A program made the position numbers and the translations under genes. DNA of 64,000 nt, taken from positions 31,948,674 through 32,012,673 of the forward strand of contig CM068546.1 in assembly GCA_035048495.1 (NCBI GenBank), read 5' to 3'. A model generated the notes under the pieces. That model ran no database searches. It was not told where the DNA came from and saw only the letters and a list, made by a program, of their open reading frames with translations. The stretch is from Euptelea pleiosperma. Taxonomy: Eukaryota > Streptophyta > Magnoliopsida > Ranunculales > Eupteleaceae. Below are positions 55,276-64,000 of the stretch, in pieces; position 1 is the stretch's first letter; the number at the start of each line of letters is the position of its first letter.

Positions 55276-57144
55276 ATTTAGGCTGCCTGGCAATATAATC
55301 TGCAAGTTGATCATTAAATTTGTCTTGATCCTTAGGAGAAACCATCATTTGAAGAACTTTCATAATTCTTTTGTTAGTTTCTTCATCGTGTTTCACCAAC
55401 TTATCATAATCAAGGTTTAAAATTTCGTTTCGGATGAATGTCTCGGTCAACTGAAAAACCGAGACAAACTCCGAAACGAAACATTGAAAAAACGAAAATT
55501 TCGAAACATTTCCGAAACATTACGAAATATTATTCAAAATCATTAAATTATATTTTTTATTTATTTTTATTTTTTTGGATTGTATCACATTGTCTCGGTT
55601 TGTCTCTGCAAAACAAACGGAAACATTACGAAACGAAACGAAACACACGAAACATTACGAAACATTCCGAAATTTTAAACTATGATCATAATAAAGATGA
55701 GGATTCAAGAGGGCTGCTGCTGCTTGGAGAGGGTTGTGAAGTTGTCGGTTTCACCTTTTATCAATTATATCCCAATACACTTGATATACTGCCCTCTCAT
55801 CATTGTAAAACTTTGCAATTGCCTCTTTTGCTCTATCCATAGCTTCGTATATGTATCCAAGGGTAGCTCCTCCATCTACCATCCTCAACACTTTGATAAG
55901 TGGTTCCACTATAATAATCATTTCTTTTGCATCTTCCCAAAATTCATTATTAATAATCACATTTTCACCTTCTGATACTATATTCCTAGTAGACTTGGTC
56001 AAATCTTTCCATTCTTGTGATACAACCATAAACCGCAATGCTTGTTCTACATTTAACATAGATTGTACCATCAAAAAACTTGTAGCAAATGGAGTGACGA
56101 CAGATATTTTTATTTCCCTTCCACTTGTGTGCACCCTCATAAGAGCTAACACATGTTGTTTGCTATACAAATACCGAACAATATCTTTTGCATCATCTAT
56201 TATCTTCTTCCACTTCGATAACTTGTCAAAATATTCTAAAATAAGATCTAGGCAATGAGCCGCACAATTTGTCTTGAATACATGAGGCATCTCAATTTCT
56301 AAATGAACTCCTGCAGCCGTATAATTTGAGGCATTGTCTGCAATAACTTGCACGACATTTTCTCTACCTACATGTTCATCAATCCCTTTCTTTATAAATT
56401 CATAAATGAATTTTGCGTCCTTAACTTTCCCCTCTGTAGATTTAGAATACAAAAAAACAGTGCCCATGGGAGAAGCCGCCAATAGATTTATGTGATTTCT
56501 ATGTCTATTGTCCTTCCAACAATCAGACATTATAGAACACCCCGTCTCTTCCCAAGATTTTCTCACCTCATTAACAAACTCCAATGCTTCTTGCTTCAAC
56601 GTAGCCAACCATTTAGTTCTCACTGTTTCACTGCTTGGAGGCACATAACCAGCACCATGATTAGAAACCGCTTGCATAGCACGTAAAAATTCTGGGGACC
56701 TCAAAACATTGAATGCTATGTTGTTGGCAACAAACATTCTAGAGATTTCAAAATCTGTCATCTCCTTCTCTTTTTCTTTAGCACTGCATTCAATGTTTGT
56801 TGTTGTCTGACCCTCCCCACGCTCACGACCCCGATGGCTTAAGATTCTGAACTTGAACCACTACCAACGAAATGGTTGCTTCCTATTGAATCTGATGCCT
56901 TCATAAAGTCATCAATGGTCCTCCTCCCTTTCTTTCTACCAAGTTTATCTACAGTAGACCGTGCGAGTTGCACCACAGATTTGGGTGCACTATTACACGT
57001 TTGTATATCCTTGTTTGTCATTCGCCCTAGATGAGACTTAATTCTTGTAATCGAACAATTAAATTCTTCTAAACAATAGTTACATTTTAACTTGTTTCCA
57101 ACCTTCGTGACATGATTCCACATAGGATCCTTACACTTAGGCAT
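55276..57144 (-). pseudogene. BED-finger hAT transposase pseudogene
   Basis: On the minus strand the ATG at 57144 begins MPKCKDPMWNHV, with a BED-type zinc finger (KCNYCLEEF...KSHLGRM). A one-base frameshift near 56845 leads to a long open part (56845-55730) with DUF659/hAT features: CSIMSDCWKDNRHR, VVQVIADNASNY, HVFKTNCAAHCLDLIL and VVTPFATSFLMV. A TGA replaces the expected tryptophan after IIDKR (near 55727), then a MITE interrupts the frame at 55411-55683. A C-terminal piece with DYDKLVKHDEETNKRIMK follows. The C-terminal dimerisation domain is lost in the junction at 55275. hAT transposases cut and paste DNA with an RNase H-like fold; this copy cannot make a complete protein. Confidence 0.88.
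55411..55683. mobile_element. Mutator-like MITE, copy 2, inside the hAT gene
   Basis: It is 273 bp in inverse orientation to copy 1 at 23549-23855, with which it shares both ends (GGTTTAAAATTTCG) and GAAACATTACGAAAC words. Flanks TATCATAAT (55402-55410) and GATCATAAT (55684-55692) form a 9-bp duplication with one mismatch. The hAT frame continues across the join. Confidence 0.85.
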
Positions 57145-58490
57145 CTTATATTCCTCTGTTCTGCATAATATATAAGATTAAATCATTAAAAGACAGTCAT
57201 CAATTCAACACTAAATCGGGCAGCGATATTAACTAATGATTTTCAATACAAATATTAAGATTACATAGATCAGGCAATTATATTAAGTATTACTTAACAT
57301 TATCATTTACAAAGACAAGCTATAGTTTCTCCTTTCAACAATCAATCTCCTAGAAATCACCAAAATTCAAAACCCTCATCGATGATCGACTATTAGATTA
57401 ATGTCTTCGTTTCTCTCTTTAATTAATCAATGTATAATTTAGTCTTGTAACAGTATTTGGAAACACCAAACTAAAGAAGACATAACTAAAACCTGAACTA
57501 GGTTTCCAATATAATTTAATGAAGACAATTAATAAATTTAGACCAAAAATTCAGTAATAAAAAAACAGAAAAGAGTAGAAAAGAATAACATTTTATAATA
57601 TAGTCAATGGTGAAATTCAATGAGAATAACATTATTTTTTACCAAAATCAGCCATTGATTTATCTTCCATATGGGTAGTGGGTACACTAAAATTGTATGT
57701 GAAACTATGTGTCCGTTGAGCCTCTGCCTGACCCATCCCAGTTTACTGTTTATCAACTTTATCTATAAAAAAAAAATAAAAAAAGAAGTTTGCACAACAT
57801 TCATGCCTGACAGACTCCCTTTGTCTACAAGGGAAGATTCCTCAACACCTTGGATGGAGTTGGGGTTAAATTCCAGCCGGTCCTTAACGGTAAAATCAGA
57901 AAAAAATATAAAAAAAAAGGTAATCCACGTCTAAAACATGAAGTTTTCAGTCAATAACGGTAAAAATTGTTCTCAAAGGGGGGCAATTCCAAAAATCAAG
58001 CTGATTAGTGATATCTAAGCATCGTATTGAAGTCATTTTCATGGGATTGATTCCAACCAAGGTCAAAAGAGAGAAAAAGAAGAAGAAAAGGGTGAAGGAG
58101 AAGAGAAAACAGAAAAAAAAAACAAAATACGCACTTACCGGAGCCTCGCCTGACGTCGTTGAGTAACTGGAGTGTCGCCGGAAGTTGCAGAAGCTGCCAG
58201 AGTCGGAGGGGGGGGGGGGGAGGTTCGTCGTCGTCTCCCTTGCGGTAGAGGGTTACAGTAAAACCCTACTGTCAGACCCCCCCCCCCCTTTTACTCTATC
58301 TTATCGGGGGGTAAAATCGGGGTAAAAAAAAACCAAAAAACCAAAAAAATCGGCGATTTTTTCATAAATCGTTAAAATCGCCGATTAATCGTTGTTTATC
58401 AGCGATTAATCGTTGATTTTACCGACTTAGCTGATTAATCGGTGATTAGTTCGAAATATAAAAAATCGTCAATTTTTTTTTAAAATTGCC
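57145..58490 (-). other. 5' non-coding and subterminal region of the hAT element
   Basis: From 58350 to 58490 many CGATTAATCG, GCCGATT and AATCGGTGATT words occur in both orientations, and TAACGGTAAAA words occur near 57885 and 57955. Dense short palindromes of this kind are typical transposase-binding regions in hAT ends. G13 (58208-58220) and C12 (58277-58288) tracts lie between. The terminal inverted repeat itself was not identified. Confidence 0.55.
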
Positions 58491-58504
58491 GATTTTTGTG
58501 ACTA

Positions 58505-59899
58505 GGGTTGCAGATGGGTGTTCACAGTCAAGTACAAGGAAGACGGGTCAGTTGAGAAGTACAAGGCGAGATTAGTAGCTAAGGGGTACACCCAGACCTT
58601 TGGGATTGACTATGTGGAGACCTTTGCACCTGTGGCAAAGATGAACTCCGTCAGGGTGTTGTTGTCATTGGCAGCAAACCAAGAGTGGCTTTTGCATCAG
58701 CTAGATGTGAAGAATGCTTTTCTTTATGGGGACCTACATGAAGAAGTGTACATGGTGCCTCCTCCTGGATTCACTCCACCAGGACATAGTAACAAGGTAT
58801 GTCGATTGAAGAAAGCCCTCTATGGGCTTAAACAATCTCCAAAGGCATGGTTCGAGAGATTCACCCTAACCGTGAAGAAGCTGGGTTACACTCAAAGTCA
58901 TGCCAATCACACCCTATTTGTGAAGCATCAAGGGAAGAACACCACTGCCTTCATTGTTTATGTTGATGACATCATTCTCACAGGGAATGATGCAGCAGAG
59001 GTAGCCAAACTGAAGTGTCAGTTAGCAGAGGAGTTTGAAACTAAAGATCTAGGACCTCTCAAATACTTCATAGGCACTGAAGTTGTAAGATCCAGTCAGG
59101 GGATCTTCATTTCTCAGAGGAATTATGTCTTAGACTTGTTACAAGACTCGGGCAAGTTGGGTACCAAACCAATGGAAACTCCAATAGAGCAGAATCACCA
59201 GTTAGCAGATGCCAATGGTGAGCTACTACAGGATTTAGGGACCTTTCAGGGTTAGTTGGGCGATTGATCTATCTCTCCCTAACTCGACCCGACATTGCCT
59301 ATGCAGTGAGTGTGATCAGTCAGTATATGCACTCACCCAGAGGTGTTCACTTAGAGGCAGCACATCGGATCTTGAGTAATCTCAAGTCAGCTCCTGGTAG
59401 AGGTCTCAAACACATGCGTATAGAGGCTTATACTGATGCAGACTGAGCAGGGGCCAAAGATGATCGGAGATCTACTTCTGAATATTGCACCTTTGTTGGG
59501 GGCAATCTAGTCACTTGGAGAAGCAAGAAGCAACATGTTGTCGCTAGATCTAGTGCATAGGCCGAATTTATAGCAATGGCTCATGGCTTGTGTGAGATGC
59601 TTTGGTTAAAAGTGTTGGTTGCTGAGCTTGGTTTCCCAGTTTCAGGGTCTGTGAGCTTATATTGTGATAACAAGGCCGCCATCAGCATTGCTTACAATCT
59701 CGTTCAGCATGATCGTGCCAAGCACATTGAGATGGACCAACACTTCATTAAAGAGAAGATTATCTCTGGGGTAGTGTGCACCCCATTTGTGAAGACTGAC
59801 GAACATGTTGCAGATGTTTTCACGAAGGGAGTTCCCAGTTGGCAACTCCATAAGTGCTTGTTCTAGTTGGGCGTGAGAGATATCTATGCACCAACTTGA
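58505..59899 (+). pseudogene. Copia family E RT-RNase H fragment
   Basis: It begins at CRWMFTVKYK-like text, so it is 5' truncated. RT is open to about 59250, with [15 protein letters not shown] and an intact FIVYVDDIILTGND (near 58960). A frameshift at about 59255 leads to LIYLSLTRPDIAYAVSVIS. Stops follow at 59446 and 59558. RNase H has SLYCDNKAAISIA and ends at 59897-59899 before GAGGGGGAG. Apart from 1853-7161, it is the only copy here to keep YVDD. Confidence 0.87.
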
Positions 59900-59906
59900 G
59901 GGGGAG

Positions 59907-60125
59907 TGTTATCATATACGTAGAAATACATATTTTATATGTATCATGGGTAGTTCTGTAAATACTCCCCTTGAGGGGTATATTTGTCTTTTATGTAATT
60001 TCTCTACATAAATAAGATTTATGGAGTCATTGTGACTTAAGCACAATAGACATCCTTTCTCTTCTCCCTTATCTTTCTTCTCTCTTCCATAATCCTAACC
60101 CTAACCCTAATTCTTCAATTCAACT
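59907..60125 (+). repeat. 3' LTR, copia E
   Basis: It is 219 bp, TGTTATCATATACG to CAATTCAACT. It contains CCTAACCCTAACCCTAA near 60095, a pyrimidine-strand plant LTR word rather than telomeric DNA. A LINE starts immediately after. Confidence 0.82.
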
Positions 60126-60935
60126 GAAACAAAGTGTGCAAGATTAAGGAAAAAGGGGGCTTGGGAATCAAAAACTTGAAAACTATGAATCATGCTCTTT
60201 TGAGCAAATAGGCTTGGCGGTTCGGGGAAAAGTCCTCCAGTCCTTGGCATGAGACTATCGCGGGTAAGTATGGGGTACCTTCTTTCGGTTGGACGAGTAG
60301 ATTGCTCAATACTGTGTACGGGTGAAGTGTGTGAGGTATATCCAAGAACTTTGAAGAATTCGATATAGGCATCAGCTTCGAGGTAGGATCCGGAGATAGG
60401 ATCATATTTTGGGAGGATCTTTGGTGCGAGGAGGCCCCTTTCAGCGTGGATGTCCCAGCTCTTTATTCTCTCTTGAATCAGAAAGGCCGATCCATCTTAG
60501 ATTGTGCTCTCATCGAGGGGGGGGGGGGGGGGGTGCTAGATGTGACTTTGGATTTAGAAGAAACCTTAATGATTGGGTGGTTGAGCCACTCTCTAGATTG
60601 CTTGGTCGTTTGCACGATGTCATCCTTCAGCCTTTGAACCAGGACAAACGGGTGTGGATCTGGTCTAAGGGAGGCACTTTCTCGGTTCGTTCTTTCTATG
60701 GGGCTTTACACATGACAGCCGGGCCCTCCTTTCCCGCCTCATCCATCTGGTACCACAAAATCCCTTCCAAAGTGGCCTTTTTCTCTTGGGAGGCCTCTCT
60801 GGACAAGATTTTAACTGTCGACCATTTACGTTCCAGAGGGTTCATCATTGCCGACTATTGTTGGATGTGCCGACATGAGGGAGAAACAGTCAATCATCTG
60901 TTATTACAATGCGAAGTGGCCAAGTAGGTATGGGC
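60126..60935 (+). pseudogene. LINE fragment (RT end and zinc-binding domain)
   Basis: It encodes KEKGGLGIKNLKTMNHALLS, then breaks. ISFEVGSGDRIIFWEDLWC lies near 60370-60425, a G17 tract at 60517-60533 shifts the frame, and QDKRVWIWSKGGTFSVRSFY precedes the zinc-binding domain CWMCRHEGETVNHLLLQC near 60865-60915. It is cut off at 60935 by the copia B insertion; the rest may lie beyond the window. Confidence 0.83.
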
Positions 60936-61290
60936 TGTTGGATTCTATGTACACCCACGTGGGGGTGTTCTTAGTGGGCTGCGTTCCACTACCCCACGTG
61001 GGGTTTATTCTCTATTGCTTATGGGTTAAGTGATGGGCCCATCCACTTAACCCACAATCTCTTTATTTCATGTTAGTGGGTTAAGTGGTGGGCCCCCACT
61101 TGACCCACACGATTTCTCCTTTACTTGTAGAAGGGGTTTCCCCTACTTATAAATATTACTTATGGGAGATTGAATATTCACTTCAATCTCCCCATTCTCT
61201 CTCAAACCCTAATCTCTCCTTTTCTCCCTGACCTCCATTATCTCTCTCTCTCAATCTTTAGCATATTGGTGACAACCTCAAACAACAACA
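60936..61290 (+). repeat. 5' LTR, copia B
   Basis: It is 355 bp, TGTTGGATTCTATG to CAAACAACAACA. It contains two G-box palindromes (CCCACGTGGG near 60955, CCCCACGTGGGG near 60992) flanking AGTGGGCTGCGTTCCACT. Confidence 0.9.
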
Positions 61291-61308
61291 TGGTATCAGA
61301 GCATGGTT
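61291..61308 (+). promoter_or_regulatory. tRNA-iMet primer-binding site, copia B
   Basis: TGGTATCAGAGCATGGTT lies directly after the LTR. Confidence 0.9.
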
Positions 61309-61554
61309 ACTCTAGGGCCAAAATCATTATCCCCTAGAGTTTCCACGAAGATCTTATGTGGGTATCCGAAGTCCGGGCAAGTTTTGAGCAAATCGCAGAT
61401 GGTCCTCCTACGAAGTTCTTGGATTTTTTCTGAAGCAAAGGAACCAGAGATCTATCATTCCTGGTGTATTGCCAGCTATCAGTCGTCAGAGATCCACTCT
61501 ATCCCCGTTCTTTAGGATTTTTATCAATTTTTTCGGAGAACATGTATATCGAGG

Positions 61555-62100
61555 TTTTTTGGGTTTATTTTTCTCGAGTTCTGTGTCATTTTTGGGCTCT
61601 CTACCCAAACCGACCCTCTCATAGGGCAGTAGGGTTCGATAGAAACTTATTTCAGAATTTTTGGATCATCGAATCTCCGGTTCCAAAAATCGGATCCCCA
61701 GCTCAGATTTTGGGCTTTTTATTTTCTTGAGATTCGTGCACTGCTTGGGCTCTCTACCCTAGCCGCACCTCCCTGTGGATTATCTGGGATCTACAGAGTC
61801 TCGTTTGAGAATTTTCTGATCATCGGATCTCCAGTTCGAAAAATTGGATCCCGTGCTCAGTTTTTTGGGTTTTTTTTCTTTCATGAGATTCGCGTGTTGT
61901 TTGGGCTTTCTATCCTAACCACACCTCCCCGTGGACTATCTGGGATCTACAAAGCTTGATTTGGGATTTTTCTGATTGTCAGATCTCGGTTTGAAAAATC
62001 GTTTGGGGTTTTTGACTCAGATTCGATTTTGCCTTGTTTGGGTTTTCTACCTTTTTGGAAACCAAGGTTCCCAGGCCACTTCTACCCTAGCCGCACCTCC
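61555..62100 (+). repeat. Tandem ~155-bp repeats in the copia B leader
   Basis: GGGCTCTCTACCC-like words recur at 61594, 61747, 61903 and (weaker) 62040. Units share CCGCACCTCCC, TCTGGGATCTACAGA and ATCGGATC text. This lies between the primer site and gag. Confidence 0.8.
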
Positions 62101-62189
62101 CAAAGTGCTCTTAGGAACCTCTCGAACCTTGGTTTAGGTTCTACAGACCTTTTGTTCGTAAGTTGGTTATTTCCAGGCCTTCTGCTGCA

Positions 62190-63110
62190 ATGAGTTCAGC
62201 AGAGGTTTCATTAGTTGAGGATAGCACTCCGTCTCATGGTTCTCATGGAGACCACAACCCTCAATTATGCATCACTACGGTCAAGTCAACTATCTTGAGT
62301 GGAAGACATCGGCATTCATGTACATCGGGGGATGTGGCTACAGTGAGTACCTCACAGGAAAGACAGTCAAGCTTGCCGCCATGGGTTATGGAAAACCTTA
62401 CGGTGATGTCTTGGCTTCTCCATTCGATGCAACCCCAGATCAGCAGGGGGTTCATGTTCCTTCCTACAGCGAGGGAAATCTGGGATTCTGTTACCGAAAC
62501 CTATTCCCAGGTTGGCAACTTTGCGAAGCTCTATGAGTTAGAGCAAGAGATTGCTTGTCTCCGACAGGGAGAGCTCAAGCTTGGTACCTATTATGCTTCT
62601 CTCCGAAGCAAATGGGAAGAGATAGATCATTATTAGGACTACACCCCGGTTTGTGCTGCGGATGTGAAGTCTTTCCGTGCTATGGTTGAGTAGTCCCGGA
62701 TATTCCAGTTCCTTTCCGGCCTTCATCCTAGCTTCGAGGCTGCTTGTGTTCAGATACTTGGCAGATCTCCTCTCCCTACTTCATTGGCATGGGTCTATGC
62801 CTACATTCAGGGGGAGGATAGTTGCAGCACTGCCATGCAGCTACGTAGTGGTAGTGACAGTCATGATCGATCTGCCCTTGCCTCTGCGTCTCAGAAGAGT
62901 CAGAAATCCTTCCAGAAGAAAACCAGTGATGATAGACGACGTCCCAAGTGTGATCACTACAGCCGTCTAGGCCTTGTGAAGGACACTTGTTGGGAGCTGC
63001 ATGGACGCGCACCGGGTCTGGGCCCAAATCTATGTCAGCGATCTCCAGCGAGACAGGAGCCCCCTGCAGCACTTTTTGTGGCTCAGGACACTGCACCCTT
63101 AGCACCTCCT
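62190..63110 (+). pseudogene. Copia gag remnant, family B
   Basis: ATG 62190 begins MSSAEVSLVEDSTPSHG. A 10-base deletion near 62285 (compared with the copy at 46050-46070) shifts the frame, and stops occur near 62634 and 62692. The zinc knuckle near 62946-63000 reads C-x2-Y...L..C, losing two ligands. Confidence 0.85.
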
Positions 63111-64000
63111 ACCACTGGGGATATGGACTCTTTTTCTCCCAGTGATCTTGAGCGACTTCGTCGTATGATGGCCCAGCTCAATGGGCAAGCCTCCACTTAT
63201 GCCCAGACAGGTACTGGATCTACTTTCTCTGTATCCACTGTTCCTTCTAGTCCTTCCTGGATCATCGATCCAGGGGCCTCAGATCATATGACTGGTATGT
63301 CTTCAGTTTTCTCCAGTTATTTTATTTGTTCTTATCTTGACAAGGTTATGATAGCTGATGGCACCCTTTCCTCTGTTTCCGGGAAGGGCAATGTTCATGC
63401 CTCTTCAGCACTAACCTTGTCCTCGGTGGTTCTGCATGTTCCTCAGTTTACAGTTAATCTTTTATCTGTCAGTAGCCTTACCAAGAATCTTAATTGCAAT
63501 GTAACTTTTTTTCCTTCTCACTGTGTGTTTCAGGATCTGGAGTCGAGGCGGATGATTGGCAGTGGACGTGAGGAAGGTGGCTTGTACCTTATGGATCGCT
63601 CAGTTTCCTTTTCAGCACATCAGTCCAGCATCAGTAGCAGTAGTCGAGTCAATAAATACTAGTTATTGCTTTGGCATAACCGGCTTGGTCATGTACCCGT
63701 GTCAATTTTAAAGCGTGTCTTTCCTGCTTTCTCTTCTCTTTGTGATGTTCCGTTCCACTGTGAAACTTGTGAACTCGCAAAGCATTGTCGCACTGTTTTT
63801 CCTCTTAGTGAAAATAAGAGTACTATTTCTTTCAATATTGTGCATTCTGATGTGTGGGGTCTTGCCCCGGTGACGTCTTTATTTAGATTTCGATATTTTG
63901 TTACATTTGTTGATGATTTCAGTGGCTCTACCTGGGTATATCTTCTGAAGTCGAAAGATGAGGTTTCTTCCATTTTTTAGACCTTCCACAAGATGGTCAC
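63111..64000 (+). pseudogene. Copia protease and integrase start, family B (partial)
   Basis: Protease near 63258-63298 reads IIDPGASDHMTG, with proline replacing the serine of DSG next to the catalytic aspartate. A stop at 63661 precedes LLWHNRLGHVPVSILKRVFP. The integrase core begins FVTFVDDFSGSTWVYLL near 63895 and has a stop near 63979. It continues past the window. Confidence 0.85.

Larger units (their letters stand above)
60936..64000 (+). mobile_element. Ty1/copia family B element, cut by the window edge
   Basis: 5' LTR 60936-61290, primer site 61291, repeated leader, gag from 62190, protease, GAG-pre-INT and the start of integrase. It matches the nested element at 42006-47369 along its length. 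The expected target duplication on the left is TGGGC (60931-60935). Gag, the zinc knuckle and protease carry damaging changes. Confidence 0.9.

Noticed and set aside
55163..55450. 95-residue ORF as a novel fusion protein
   Set aside because: It starts inside a MITE, crosses a hAT remnant and ends in a copia remnant. It is an accidental open frame.
57671..57934. 87-residue ORF as a gene
   Set aside because: Low complexity, lysine-rich from A runs, no family resemblance, and located in the non-coding part of the hAT element.
60090..60112. CCTAACCCTAACCCTAA as telomeric DNA
   Set aside because: Only two to three units lie inside a copia LTR, and similar AACCCTAATCTC words occur in most LTRs here.
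1..64000. Toxin, secondary-metabolism, immune or phage-like gene cluster
   Set aside because: Every sizeable ORF on either strand could be assigned to PIEZO, copia, gypsy, LINE or hAT sequence, or is an overlapping shadow frame.
1..64000. tRNA, rRNA or small-RNA genes
   Set aside because: tRNA-like matches are only the short retrotransposon primer-binding sites; no complete cloverleaf or rRNA segment was recognised by eye.

Overview
This is a 64 kb piece of a transposon-rich flowering-plant nuclear genome. The evidence is spliceosomal GT-AG exons of a plant PIEZO gene, Ty1/copia elements primed by initiator tRNA-Met, L1-type LINEs with zinc-binding tails, and hAT, Mutator-like and Tourist-like small elements. 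The species cannot be named from the sequence.

One host gene was recognised. It is a PIEZO mechanosensitive channel gene on the + strand, with ten exons between 17647 and 53375. They total 5,614 coding bases (about 1,871 residues), have no stop codons, have matching intron phases, and use GT-AG at every boundary inside the window. The N-terminal exons (roughly 300 residues) must lie left of the window, and the cap, inner pore helix and C-terminal domain must lie right of it. The whole window is therefore probably inside this one transcription unit.

Layout. 1-17646 is presumed intron: a solo LTR, a minus-strand copia inserted into an older copia, a Ty3/gypsy integrase remnant, a LINE tail, and a copia element with three LTRs. 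17647-20525 holds three exons and a TIR element with nested insertions. 20526-29416 is an 8.9 kb intron with copia, LINE, MITE and hAT-like insertions. 29417-36799 is the compact core of six exons. 36800-53216 is a 16.4 kb intron dominated by a copia with another copia inside it, a 47-bp minisatellite, a third copia and a LINE. After the exon at 53217-53375 come a broken BED/hAT transposase gene, more copia and LINE remnants, and a copia that runs off the right edge.

Copia families are labelled here by LTR. A: 352-683, 10588-16750, 21998-23964, 27450-28550. B: 42006-47369, 60936-end. C: 1853-7161. D: 38215-49042. E: 49690-52319, 58505-60125. F: 1055-1852 with 7162-8001, and 54839-55275. G: 25862-28960. 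Every element examined has frameshifts, stops or deletions, so none looks autonomous. I did not find a new multi-gene system. The unusual content is the preserved PIEZO exons among nested insertions, the three-LTR chimera, a hairpin and G-box module shared by two LTR families, tandemly repeated copia leaders, and insertion histories that can be dated by restored reading frames and target-site duplications.
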